From the IMG/VR virus record IMGVR_UViG_3300044701_003269, positions 1 to 64,000 of that record: 64,000 bases of DNA. The stretch is one strand, 5' to 3'. This document shows, one piece after another, positions 40,698 to 48,962 of the stretch. How positions within the stretch are numbered: position 1 is the first letter of the stretch; every line of letters starts with the position of its first letter. The stretch comes from a virus. Below the pieces are notes generated by a model. The model was not told where the DNA came from. It worked only from the letters and a program-made list of their open reading frames with translations, and made no database searches. Made by a program: the position numbers and the translations under genes.

Positions 40698-40835
40698 ATG
40701 GCTAAAGTAGTATACCGTGGCATCGAATATGATACCCAGAAGCGTCTGGAGTATCAACAGCAAATGATGCAGCAACCCCAACAGTACAACGAAACCTATC
40801 GTGGTGTTAAGTTCGTAAAGGAGGGACATAAGTGA
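40698..40835 (+). CDS. DUF4278-like YRG-motif peptide, 45 aa
   Basis: The product has two YRG motifs (VVYRGIEYDT and TYRGVKFVKE), the mark of peptides found downstream of glutamine riboswitches. GGAGG precedes the ATG. It is likely induced or repressed by the RNA above; its target is unknown (related peptides are candidates to alter nitrogen metabolism). Its TGA overlaps the next ATG. Confidence 0.75.
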   Translation: MAKVVYRGIEYDTQKRLEYQQQMMQQPQQYNETYRGVKFVKEGHK

Positions 40836-40933
40836 TGCAAAAACTCAACGTACTTCAACTCATTAAAGAGCAAAAGCAAAAAGAGCAACGTCGTCACCAG
40901 GCACTGCTTGCAAACGCAGGAGCAGGAAAGTGA
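40835..40933 (+). CDS. Basic micro-protein, 32 aa
   Basis: TGATG overlap with the peptide and GTGA with the next gene; AAGGAGG lies 10 bases upstream. The peptide is a Lys/Gln/Arg-rich helix. Confidence 0.5.
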   Translation: MQKLNVLQLIKEQKQKEQRRHQALLANAGAGK

Positions 40934-41016
40934 TTGCTACCATTGCAGCTATTGCAGGTGCATCAACAGCATTCATTTATCTAATTTATTTTGAAGTTCT
41001 ATTGCTAAACAAGTAA
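40930..41016 (+). CDS. Membrane micro-peptide, 28 aa, GTG start
   Basis: The GTG lies in a GTGA overlap. The hydrophobic sequence ATIAAIAGASTAFIYLIYF is a single span. TAATG leads to the next gene. Confidence 0.45.
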   Translation: MIATIAAIAGASTAFIYLIYFEVLLLNK

Positions 41017-41174
41017 TGGATAATTACCATTACCACTATGATGATGCGGACAAGGACAGTAGAGGTCCTGCTTGTTATCTTCTAACATATCGAGGATGTC
41101 GCTATTGGTCTTGTTATCGCATTCATCTAGTGCAATGGTTTGAAAAAGTTTTTAAATACGACAGGGAGGATTGA
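41016..41174 (+). CDS. YRG-motif small protein, 52 aa
   Basis: The product contains CYLLTYRGCRYWSC, a second DUF4278-like motif downstream of the riboswitch. Its stop lies inside the terminator loop that follows. Confidence 0.55.
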   Translation: MDNYHYHYDDADKDSRGPACYLLTYRGCRYWSCYRIHLVQWFEKVFKYDRED

Positions 41175-41190
41175 CACCTCCCTTTTTTTT
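41164..41190 (+). terminator. Terminator closing the riboswitch operon
   Basis: GGGAGG (41164-41169) pairs with CCTCCC (41177-41182) and is followed by T8. TTGACA of the next promoter is in the loop. Confidence 0.87.
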
Positions 41191-41199
41191 GTCTATAAT
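41171..41199 (+). promoter_or_regulatory. Promoter nested in a terminator, before thyX
   Basis: TTGACA is in the terminator loop and TATAAT (41194-41199) follows after 17 bases that include the T tract. Confidence 0.87.
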
Positions 41200-41222
41200 T
41201 AGCTTTGTCAGCGTTCATATGA

Positions 41223-41408
41223 ATGAATAGAGAAAAGCTTAAGTTGATTGTAAGAAATCTTGAGTCTTTGGTAGAATGTCTTAAAGAAGAAATTAATTCT
41301 GATATCGATACTGATATTAAAGACCCATATTACGAAGAAATTAAAACCTACTTAACTGATTACGACGAAGTGTTTTATGACGGAGATGAAGAAGACTATG
41401 CAAGATAA
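41223..41408 (+). CDS. Small acidic protein, 61 aa
   Basis: Helical N-terminus and Asp/Glu-rich C-terminus. It overlaps thyX by 11 bases. Function unknown. Confidence 0.55.
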   Translation: MNREKLKLIVRNLESLVECLKEEINSDIDTDIKDPYYEEIKTYLTDYDEVFYDGDEEDYAR

Positions 41409-42090
41409 TCAAGTCAAATTGATTAGTGTTACACCAGATGCAGAGAAGCATATGGCTTACTGTGCTCGTGTAAGTAATCCTGCTAACCAAGAGAATGAAA
41501 AGTTCTCTGGTTTGTTGAAGTATTGTATTCAACATCAGCATTGGAGTATCTTTGAACAAGCTTCAATGACTGTAGAGATTAATACCACTCGTGGTATCGC
41601 AGCACAAATTCTTCGTCACAGATCATTTACATATCAAGAATTTTCACAACGGTATGCAGATAGTTCCCTTCTAGGAGATACTATTCCTCTTCCAGAACTT
41701 CGTCGTCAGGACACTAAGAACCGTCAGAATAGTATTGATGATGTTGATCCTTATACTATTCAGAAGTATCAGATTCTAATGCAGCATCATTTTGGTGAAG
41801 CAATGAAACTCTATCAGGATATGCTTGATGCTGGAATTGCCAAGGAGTGTGCTAGGTTTGTATTGCCCTTAGCGACCCCTACACGCCTCTATATGACTGG
41901 CTCAGTAAGGTCTTGGATACATTATATTGATTTGCGATCGGGTCACGGTACACAGAAGGAACATATGGATATTGCAAACGCAGTGAAGTGTATCTTTACC
42001 TGTCAGTTCCCTGCAGTATCTGAAGCACTTGGTTGGAACCGTAATGGGTGTTCTGATTGTGTTGATCCACCATCTGTTATTATTGAATAA
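41398..42090 (+). CDS. thyX: Flavin-dependent thymidylate synthase
   Basis: The 230-aa enzyme makes dTMP with FAD. The ThyX signature [15 protein letters not shown] is complete, as is the C-terminal [15 protein letters not shown] 41398 is preferred to an earlier in-frame ATG inside the upstream gene. Confidence 0.96.
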   Translation: MQDNQVKLISVTPDAEKHMAYCARVSNPANQENEKFSGLLKYCIQHQHWSIFEQASMTVEINTTRGIAAQILRHRSFTYQEFSQRYADSSLLGDTIPLPELRRQDTKNRQNSIDDVDPYTIQKYQILMQHHFGEAMKLYQDMLDAGIAKECARFVLPLATPTRLYMTGSVRSWIHYIDLRSGHGTQKEHMDIANAVKCIFTCQFPAVSEALGWNRNGCSDCVDPPSVIIE

Positions 42091-42119
42091 ATATCTGCAT
42101 ATAAAATGGAGGTCTAATA

Positions 42120-42368
42120 TTGGCAACTTACCCTGTTATTAACAAAGTCACAGGAGAACAAAAAGAAGTTGTTCTCAGTGTTCACGATTGGGATAAATGG
42201 AAAGTAGAAAATCCTGATTGGGATAGGGATTGGTCTGATCCAAGCACTTGTCCGTCTTCTGGTGAGATTGGAGAAGTCTATGATCGACTTAAAAAATCTC
42301 ATCCCGGATGGAATGATGTTCTTCACAAAGCATCAAAAGCACCTGGATCAAAAGTAAAACCAATCTGA
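42120..42368 (+). CDS. Small conserved cyanophage protein, 82 aa, TTG start
   Basis: A TTG start has a good TGGAGG at 42107-42112. The product begins MATYPVINKVTGEQKEVVL and has DPSTCPSSGE. It resembles a conserved cyanophage family. AATAAATA (42086-42093) lies upstream. Confidence 0.65.
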   Translation: MATYPVINKVTGEQKEVVLSVHDWDKWKVENPDWDRDWSDPSTCPSSGEIGEVYDRLKKSHPGWNDVLHKASKAPGSKVKPI

Positions 42369-42375
42369 ACTAAAC

Positions 42376-43131
42376 ATGCCCGCAAAAAGAAATTCCCCTA
42401 AGTCTCCAGTACCTTTTGGAATGAGTAATAAGCAAATGAAAAGGAAAAAGCCAATCAACACTGATTTAATGAGGAAGATTGAGCCTCTTACTGACAATCA
42501 AGAGGAACTCTTCCGTTGTTACAAACTAGACCAAAACCTTGTAGCCTATGGATGTGCTGGTACTGGTAAGACTTTTATCACTCTTTATAATGCTTTAAGA
42601 GATGTACTTGACGAGAGAACCCCTTACGAAAAAATTTATATTGTACGTTCCCTTGTGGCAACTAGGGAGATTGGTTTTCTTCCGGGCGATCATGAGGATA
42701 AATCCTCTCTTTATCAGATTCCATATAAGAATATGGTAAAGTATATGTTTGAGATGCCATCAGAAACAGATTTTGAAATGCTTTACGGTAATCTCAAAAC
42801 ACAAGGAACTATTAGTTTCTGGAGTACTTCTTTTATTCGTGGAACTACCCTTGACAATGCAATCATCATTGTAGATGAATTTCAAAACTTGAATTATCAC
42901 GAACTTGATAGTATAATTACTCGTGTAGGTGAGAATAGTAAGATTATGTTCTGTGGTGATGCCACTCAATCTGACCTTATTAAGACGAATGAAAAGAATG
43001 GAATTGTTGATTTCATGAAAGTTCTTCGTATCATGCCTTCAGTTGATATTGTTGAATTTGGAGTAGAAGATATTGTTCGCTCTGGATTGGTGAAAGAATA
43101 CATCTTGGCAAAAATGGAAATCGGAGTATGA
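42376..43131 (+). CDS. phoH: PhoH-family ATPase
   Basis: The 251-aa protein has Walker A GCAGTGKT and Walker B IIIVDEFQN, with the PhoH core FCGDATQSD. It is a common cyanophage gene; its role (RNA-related ATPase) is not settled. It overlaps the next gene as ATGA. Confidence 0.93.
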   Translation: MPAKRNSPKSPVPFGMSNKQMKRKKPINTDLMRKIEPLTDNQEELFRCYKLDQNLVAYGCAGTGKTFITLYNALRDVLDERTPYEKIYIVRSLVATREIGFLPGDHEDKSSLYQIPYKNMVKYMFEMPSETDFEMLYGNLKTQGTISFWSTSFIRGTTLDNAIIIVDEFQNLNYHELDSIITRVGENSKIMFCGDATQSDLIKTNEKNGIVDFMKVLRIMPSVDIVEFGVEDIVRSGLVKEYILAKMEIGV

Positions 43132-43808
43132 GTTTTATTCATCATAATTATTTGGGTGATATTGAATTAGATTGCAAAACAACAGAAAGCATCCGTCTCT
43201 ATAATCTTCCTAATGGAGACTGGGTGCCTTCTATTACATCTGTCACTTCTTTTTATAATCGACAAGTATTTGTTGATTGGAGGAAGCGTGTAGGTATTGA
43301 AGAAGCAAATCGTATTACAAAAAAGGCAACAGCAAGGGGAACGGATTTTCACCAAGTATGTCAGGACTATCTTGAAAACAAGGAGTTGAATTGGGATGAT
43401 TATCAACTCTTGACAAAACATATGTTTTTTCATGCAAAGCCATATTTGGATAAGATAAATAATATTCACGCAATCGAGAGAACTCTTTACTCAGAATATC
43501 TTGGACTTGCGGGAAGAGTAGACTGTATCGCAGAGTATGAAGGAGAACTTGCAGTTATTGACTTCAAGACTTCTGAAAAAATTAAACCAGAAAAGTGGAT
43601 TGAAAATTATTTCGTGCAAGAAACTTTTTATGCAGCTGCATATTATGAACTCACTGGACAAGTAGTTAAAAAACTTATTACACTGATGGTTACTCCTGGA
43701 GGAGAAGTCCAAGTATTTGACAAAAGAAACAAAGGGGATTATATTAAACTATTAGTTCGTTATATTAAAGAATTTGTACATCACAATACTGGGTCAGATG
43801 GAGAATGA
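43128..43808 (+). CDS. PD-(D/E)XK-type exonuclease
   Basis: The 226-aa protein shows the nuclease core: GLAGRVDCIAEYEGELAVIDFKTSEK (Asp and D-x-K motif) and the QETFYAAAYYELT helix with the conserved Gln. It resembles the Cas4/RecB-like exonuclease of cyanophages. Confidence 0.85.
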   Translation: MSFIHHNYLGDIELDCKTTESIRLYNLPNGDWVPSITSVTSFYNRQVFVDWRKRVGIEEANRITKKATARGTDFHQVCQDYLENKELNWDDYQLLTKHMFFHAKPYLDKINNIHAIERTLYSEYLGLAGRVDCIAEYEGELAVIDFKTSEKIKPEKWIENYFVQETFYAAAYYELTGQVVKKLITLMVTPGGEVQVFDKRNKGDYIKLLVRYIKEFVHHNTGSDGE

Positions 43809-44055
43809 ATTAGAAAAAGCATTAGAAAGTAAGTTCTTTTGTCCATCAAGGTTCGCACAAGAGATTGAAAACCTTGTGCAAATTAATCCAGAAATGAACT
43901 ATATTGATGCTATCGTTCATTTCTGCGAGCAAAATAATATTGATTTAGAATCAGTTCCTAAACTTATTTCTAAACCATTGAAGGAAAAGATTAAGTATGA
44001 AGCAATGGAACTTAACTTTCTAAAGAAAACTTCCCGCGCAAAATTAGTTTTTTGA
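43798..44055 (+). CDS. 33: Late transcription accessory protein gp33-like
   Basis: The 85-aa product has CPSRFAQEIENLV, MNYIDAIVHFCEQNNIDL and KLISKPLKEKIK, a pattern I recall for cyanophage gp33. In T4, gp33 binds RNA polymerase and the sliding clamp for late transcription. The gene position next to gp59 and gp32 supports this. Confidence 0.75.
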   Translation: MENELEKALESKFFCPSRFAQEIENLVQINPEMNYIDAIVHFCEQNNIDLESVPKLISKPLKEKIKYEAMELNFLKKTSRAKLVF

Positions 44056-44652
44056 ATGATGCCTGTTGATGCTTATCGTTGTTATCTGTCTTTAAAGAAT
44101 CACTTTACTAAAGACAGTTATGATTATCACAAATACTGTGGTAAAAGTCGTGCTACCGTACAATCTTTCTACAAACGTAAAGATAGATTTTGGTTCGAGA
44201 AAGTATCAAGACAAAAGACAGATCAAGAAATTGTTGAATTTTTCGTATCAAATTTTGTTGCATGTACTGATCCCAGTAAATTGTGGATTGGTGAGATGAT
44301 GCGTGATGGTGAAGATAGATATGAATCTTGGAAAAAGAGAAACCAGTCTCTTTCTTATGTTTTCAAAGAAGAAACTCAAAGTTTATTTGAAGACCAAAAA
44401 GTAGATGAGGTTTTTGATTGTTCTAAAGGTCATCCACCCATTCTTAAAAATTTCCTGAGCGGGAAGATTAGCCCTGAAACTATGGTGATTTATGATAAGA
44501 TTTTCCTGTTCGGGAAAGATTTTGATAGGAAACTTCAAGACCCTGTGTGGGAAACCGTCAGTCGTAGACTTAAAAAATATTCTTCATTTCTAAATATTGA
44601 TGTACCACGTTATAAGAATATTTTGAAAGAAATTATTCTGAAGGGAAAATGA
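44056..44652 (+). CDS. 59: Helicase loader gp59-like
   Basis: The 198-aa protein starts MMPVDAYRCYLSLKNHF and continues helical and basic, as in T4 gp59, which loads the gp41 helicase at forks. It lies directly before the DUF1825 gene and gp32. Confidence 0.82.
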   Translation: MMPVDAYRCYLSLKNHFTKDSYDYHKYCGKSRATVQSFYKRKDRFWFEKVSRQKTDQEIVEFFVSNFVACTDPSKLWIGEMMRDGEDRYESWKKRNQSLSYVFKEETQSLFEDQKVDEVFDCSKGHPPILKNFLSGKISPETMVIYDKIFLFGKDFDRKLQDPVWETVSRRLKKYSSFLNIDVPRYKNILKEIILKGK

Positions 44653-44993
44653 GTTTCTTTAATTCTGAAGTTGTCCGTGCAGAGATGACTGAAATCAGTG
44701 AACTACAGGAAGAGGTTTATCAAAACGTCTTCAAGTTTCCTTCAATGTCAAAGGAAGAAAAACTACATCATGTAAATATTCTAGAAAAACTTCTTGATAA
44801 ACAAAAAGTTCTTTATACTCGTTTGAGTCTATCTGATGACCCAGAAGCGATTCAAATGAAAGAACGTATTACAGAGTCTGCATCAATGATGGGCCTTCCT
44901 CCCAACGTTGATATGAATGTCATCTTTAACAATATGTCTCAGATGCTAGATGTCATGAAGCAGCAGATTGACAAGACAGGTTCCGACCTGTAG
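44649..44993 (+). CDS. DUF1825-like protein
   Basis: The 114-aa product begins MSFFNSEVVRAEM and follows the pattern of DUF1825, a cyanobacterial family of unknown function. Helical; ATGA overlap with gp59. Confidence 0.75.
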   Translation: MSFFNSEVVRAEMTEISELQEEVYQNVFKFPSMSKEEKLHHVNILEKLLDKQKVLYTRLSLSDDPEAIQMKERITESASMMGLPPNVDMNVIFNNMSQMLDVMKQQIDKTGSDL

Positions 44994-45042
44994 AATAACA
45001 AGGTACACAAAGGCCAAATCCTTACAAATACGAGGTAATCTA

Positions 45043-45957
45043 ATGTCTTTTTCTGATCTCAAAAAGCAATCTTCTCTTGGTTCGTTGACTTCCAAACTGG
45101 TAAAGGAAGTAGAGAAGATGAGCAATACTTCTGGTGGCGCTGATGAGCGTCTCTGGAAACCTGAAATGGATAAAACTGGTAATGGTTTCGCAGTTATCCG
45201 TTTCCTCCCTGCACCTGAGGGAGAAGAACTTCCCTGGGCGAAACTCTATACTCATGCCTTCCAAGGTCCTGGTGGTTGGTATATTGAAAACTCTCTGACT
45301 ACAGTTGGTCAGAAAGATCCTGTATCCGAGCACAACCGTGAACTCTGGAACAGTGGTAGTGATGCTGACAAAGAAACTGTTCGTAAGCAGAAGCGTAAGC
45401 TGTCTTATTACTCTAACATCTATGTTGTAAAGGATCCTGCTAATCCTGCAAACGAAGGTAAAGTCTTCCTATTCAAGTATGGTAAGAAGATCTTTGATAA
45501 GATTATGGAAGCAATGCAACCTGAGTTTGAGGATGAAACTCCTATCAATCCTTTTGACTTCTGGCAAGGTGCTAACTTCAAACTCAAAATCGTAAAGAAA
45601 GATGGGTATTGGAACTATGACAAGTCAGAGTTTGACCGAGTTGCACCACTGCTGGATGATGATGATGCTCTTGAAGCCGTCTGGAAGAAAGAGTATTCTC
45701 TCGCAGCAGTAACTGCTCCAGACCAGTTCAAGTCTTATGAAGATCTTGAGAAGCGTCTCAAGTATGTTCTAGGTCAAAAGTCTGCTAATCGTCCTCGTCT
45801 GGATGAAGAGGTAGATAATGAAGATAATGATCGTGGTAGTTATACTCCCGACTTTACTTCACGTCGTCCCGAACCAGAACTTCCTGTTGTAAGTTCTTCT
45901 AATGATGAAGACGAAGATGATGCACTCTCATACTTCCAGCGTCTTGCTGAAGAATGA
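45043..45957 (+). CDS. 32: Single-stranded DNA-binding protein gp32
   Basis: The 304-aa protein has the gp32 core (WKPEMDKTGNGFAVIRFLPAP and KVFLFKYGKKIFDKI) and an acidic C-terminal tail. It coats ssDNA during replication and recombination. It ends directly against gp53 on the other strand, with no terminator. Confidence 0.92.
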   Translation: MSFSDLKKQSSLGSLTSKLVKEVEKMSNTSGGADERLWKPEMDKTGNGFAVIRFLPAPEGEELPWAKLYTHAFQGPGGWYIENSLTTVGQKDPVSEHNRELWNSGSDADKETVRKQKRKLSYYSNIYVVKDPANPANEGKVFLFKYGKKIFDKIMEAMQPEFEDETPINPFDFWQGANFKLKIVKKDGYWNYDKSEFDRVAPLLDDDDALEAVWKKEYSLAAVTAPDQFKSYEDLEKRLKYVLGQKSANRPRLDEEVDNEDNDRGSYTPDFTSRRPEPELPVVSSSNDEDEDDALSYFQRLAEE

Positions 45958-46626
45958 TTAGTGGAATAATCTAATATTTTCTCCTCTCTTCAAGGTGTCG
46001 CTTACATACTGAGCGCCACCTTTTTTGTATTTAAAGATAGATTCTAAGTCTCTGAATACAACAGTTAAGTATTGTGGTTTAAGGACAAAAATATTTCTCT
46101 TATCGTCTTCAAGTTTTTGTTCGTATTGATAGTTGGTAACTTCTCTTGTGATATTTGATGCTGTTACTTTTCTTTCTAGTCCATCATCAAAATAACTTGT
46201 AGAAAAATCAGAATCAACTATAAGACCTTCTGGAATAATTACAATTCCATTTGAATTCTTTACTTCAACTGTTTCATAATGTTTGGTTGCATTGATTTTT
46301 TGGAATGTTCCATACTTCTCAAACAAATAATTTTCAAATGAATCTTGAGTTAATGGCCATTCTGTTTGGATATTTAAAATATTATTTGAAAGTAAAATAA
46401 CCCAATCTAAAGTTGGATCATCATAAAGTTTAAAAGCAACATTGTCAGGTCTTTCATCTCCAATTATTTTATATTTTTCAAAGAACTGTAGATTATTAAA
46501 AATGTCCTCTCTTATCTTTCCTCTTTTGAAAAGATTTTTGACAGTCTGATAATCAGATATTCTCTGACTATCTTTATTCCTATTAACGTAATCGAAGTCT
46601 GGAACTCTGCGGAAGTAATTTGACAT
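45958..46626 (-). CDS. 53: Baseplate wedge protein gp53
   Basis: The 222-aa product begins MSNYFRRVPDFDYVNR and contains LYDDPTLDWVILLSNNI, typical of gp53. In T4, gp53 joins wedge units. It is the last gene of the - strand tail block. Confidence 0.88.
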   Translation of the reverse strand: MSNYFRRVPDFDYVNRNKDSQRISDYQTVKNLFKRGKIREDIFNNLQFFEKYKIIGDERPDNVAFKLYDDPTLDWVILLSNNILNIQTEWPLTQDSFENYLFEKYGTFQKINATKHYETVEVKNSNGIVIIPEGLIVDSDFSTSYFDDGLERKVTASNITREVTNYQYEQKLEDDKRNIFVLKPQYLTVVFRDLESIFKYKKGGAQYVSDTLKRGENIRLFH

Positions 46627-46627
46627 A

Positions 46628-48010
46628 TTAGTAACCTATAGGATGACCATCTGCATAAAGATCATTGTATAGTGGATCAAGTTCGCCAAATCTTAATGTT
46701 AATTGATATGATGTCATTGTCTTTTCTTTATCATTAAATGTCATATAACTTCCATCTGGAGTATAGTCAATATCGCATCCAAGAAGAGCACAATCTTTTA
46801 TTCTATTTAATGACTTATGTTGTGAACTTGGACCTGAGCAGTATTTAATTGAAAAAACATAAGGTGCCTTTAAGAATACTCCAGATTCTGCTGTTCTTAC
46901 TGCCATCCCTGCTTTGAAAAAATAAATTATATCTTTTACAATTTTTGCTTCTCCTTCACTTCTTGGAGATAAACGAAATGTAAAATTAAAGGACCTTAAT
47001 GTTGGACCATTAAATAACAACTCTAGATTTGGATTTAGAATAGCTCCTGTTGCTCTAGAAAACAGTCCCTGGGCCCCAACTGCTTCTTGTGCAAGGTAAA
47101 GATTTATAGCTTGTTTATAATCTTCATAATTTCTTTTAAATTGATTGGCAGCAAGTTTAAATTGTTCTGTTATAGCCTGTGTCACTTGCCCTTCAGATTC
47201 TGCGATTGCTAAAGATGCTCTTCCTGCAAAAGCTGAAAGAGGGTCTAATGTAGAACCGCCCCAATCAACCCCATTACTGTCTGATATTGAAGGTTGTATT
47301 GGTAATACAACTCTTCCAAATTCATCAGAGAGTGCTTTAGTTCCAAAACTGAAATTTGTATCTTTTCTATTTGTTCCTGAAAAATCTCTTCCTGTTATTT
47401 CTTTTAGTCTGAATAGAATACTATCTTGCGTCTTCTCATCTAATTTTTCTGGATATCTTACATCAATTGCAGCGAGTCTACTTCTTACTGTTCCTTCAGA
47501 TTTTCCAGATTTAATTGTCCCACCAAGCTTTTCAATTGTTTCATTCTCAGTAGATAGTGGTACAGATGCCGGTTCTGAATCTGGACCAGTACCTGCTGCT
47601 GGTCCTGGTGTTCCCCCAGGAGTAGCAGTATTTGGGAATATTAATTGTCTTGCTTGTTGCTGCGGCACTCCTGCCTTTTCCACAATCTGTACAGCTTGAT
47701 TTTTTGTACTTGATTGGCCAACAACGCTTGAAAAATATAATCTTTCTTCTGGTGTGGCAAGGGAGTTTGGGTTAAATGATCCATCTTTTGCATATGTTCC
47801 TACTGTTACATCTACACTTTCTCCAGAAAGACCTACTGATGCAGCAGCATCTCCTTGCACTGTTGGCCTTTTTACTGTAATAGTTCCATCATCATCTATT
47901 AATGGATAATATTGTTTATTATTGAGTTTTGATTCAGTTTCTACTCCATTTAAAAGAAATTTTTCGGGAGGCCTAAATCTTTTATTTGTACTTCTAGAAC
48001 CAAATGACAT
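46628..48010 (-). CDS. 48: Baseplate tail-tube cap protein gp48
   Basis: The 460-aa product has the gp48 features: FNFTFRLSPRSEGEAKIVKDIIYFFKAGM and a C-terminal MTSYQLTLRFGELDPLYN. The middle (about 130-160) is Pro/Thr/Gly-rich. It ends against gp53. Confidence 0.88.
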   Translation of the reverse strand: MSFGSRSTNKRFRPPEKFLLNGVETESKLNNKQYYPLIDDDGTITVKRPTVQGDAAASVGLSGESVDVTVGTYAKDGSFNPNSLATPEERLYFSSVVGQSSTKNQAVQIVEKAGVPQQQARQLIFPNTATPGGTPGPAAGTGPDSEPASVPLSTENETIEKLGGTIKSGKSEGTVRSRLAAIDVRYPEKLDEKTQDSILFRLKEITGRDFSGTNRKDTNFSFGTKALSDEFGRVVLPIQPSISDSNGVDWGGSTLDPLSAFAGRASLAIAESEGQVTQAITEQFKLAANQFKRNYEDYKQAINLYLAQEAVGAQGLFSRATGAILNPNLELLFNGPTLRSFNFTFRLSPRSEGEAKIVKDIIYFFKAGMAVRTAESGVFLKAPYVFSIKYCSGPSSQHKSLNRIKDCALLGCDIDYTPDGSYMTFNDKEKTMTSYQLTLRFGELDPLYNDLYADGHPIGY

Positions 48011-48089
48011 CAGATATCCCCCTCAAATGCAAGAGGACTATTCATCTCAATTTTTTGTAGAGTATGAGACATTTATACTGGTTTTTTAT

Positions 48090-48476
48090 TTATTTAGTCC
48101 TGAATTTTGCATATTGAAGTGAACGGAGATATTCAATCTCATTCGGTTTAATCTCTAATAATTTACTATTTACTTCAATCCAGGTATAATTTCTAGGTTC
48201 TCCCCAATGAAAATTAATTCCTTTAAATCCCCATCTTTCAATATCAGTCACTGCAACAAGAGGGAATTCATCATAAGTAACTCCCTTAGTCTTAGCTGAA
48301 TAGATGAATGTATAATACTTTCCCACATCAGGAATAAATTCACCTTCTCGAAAGACTTCCATTATTGTCAGCATTATATCATCTGGGTCAGTGTATCCAG
48401 TTGATATTAATTTTTCCCTGAGAGTATTAACTCTCCTTGATCCAGATTCAATATATTGTCCGAACCCTTCTGCCAT
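48090..48476 (-). CDS. Conserved cyanophage virion-type protein, 128 aa
   Basis: It lies between gp4 and gp48 and is co-oriented. The product has aromatic-rich beta segments (YYTFIYSAKTKGVTYDEFPL). Possibly a tail or head-completion protein; exact role unknown. Confidence 0.6.
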   Translation of the reverse strand: MAEGFGQYIESGSRRVNTLREKLISTGYTDPDDIMLTIMEVFREGEFIPDVGKYYTFIYSAKTKGVTYDEFPLVAVTDIERWGFKGINFHWGEPRNYTWIEVNSKLLEIKPNEIEYLRSLQYAKFRTK

Positions 48477-48919
48477 TATTTTATACCTAGATTGTCTTCG
48501 GTGATGACTTTGAATTCGATTAATCTATCAGCACAAAACTCTTTTGCTGCTTTCCACTTTGCTTGATTGACTGCATAAGTTTTGCACTCATACAAGTAAG
48601 ATTTAGTCACTCTCGATTTTTTCTGTGGTGGAACAGTTTGTCTCTTTGGTTTCACTTCAATCACATATGTTTTAATTTCTCCAGTTTGTTCTCTTACCTT
48701 TATAATAAAGTCTGGAAAATACTTATGAACTCTATTATCAACTGGTGATATGTATGGGATATAAAATTCTTCAGAACCCCAAGAAATTATATTTTCACTT
48801 AAATCACACCAACGACAAAACTTCCGCTCCCAACTACTTCTGCATATAATATTGTTGGGATTTCCTTTGTATTTTTGTGGGTACTCTGGTTTGTACTTAC
48901 TTTTAATACTTTCTGCCAT
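48476..48919 (-). CDS. 4: Head completion protein gp4-like
   Basis: The 147-aa product (start at the ATG reading MAESIKSKYK) has IICRSSWERKFCRWCD and YFPDFIIKVR...YVIEVKPKRQT, a nuclease-like fold typical of T4 gp4. First gene of the - strand block after a late promoter. Confidence 0.85.
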   Translation of the reverse strand: MAESIKSKYKPEYPQKYKGNPNNIICRSSWERKFCRWCDLSENIISWGSEEFYIPYISPVDNRVHKYFPDFIIKVREQTGEIKTYVIEVKPKRQTVPPQKKSRVTKSYLYECKTYAVNQAKWKAAKEFCADRLIEFKVITEDNLGIK

Positions 48920-48949
48920 TATCCCGACTACATAATATATCAATAGAAA

Positions 48950-48957
48950 TATTTATA
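48950..48957 (-). promoter_or_regulatory. T4-type late promoter for gp4-gp48-gp53
   Basis: On the - strand this reads TATAAATA exactly, 31 bases before the gp4 start. Confidence 0.8.
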
Positions 48958-48962
48958 GATAG

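Noticed and set aside
47145-47699. 184-codon + strand open frame opposite gp48
   Set aside because: It is the antisense shadow of a well-supported baseplate gene and has no ribosome binding site or recognisable product.
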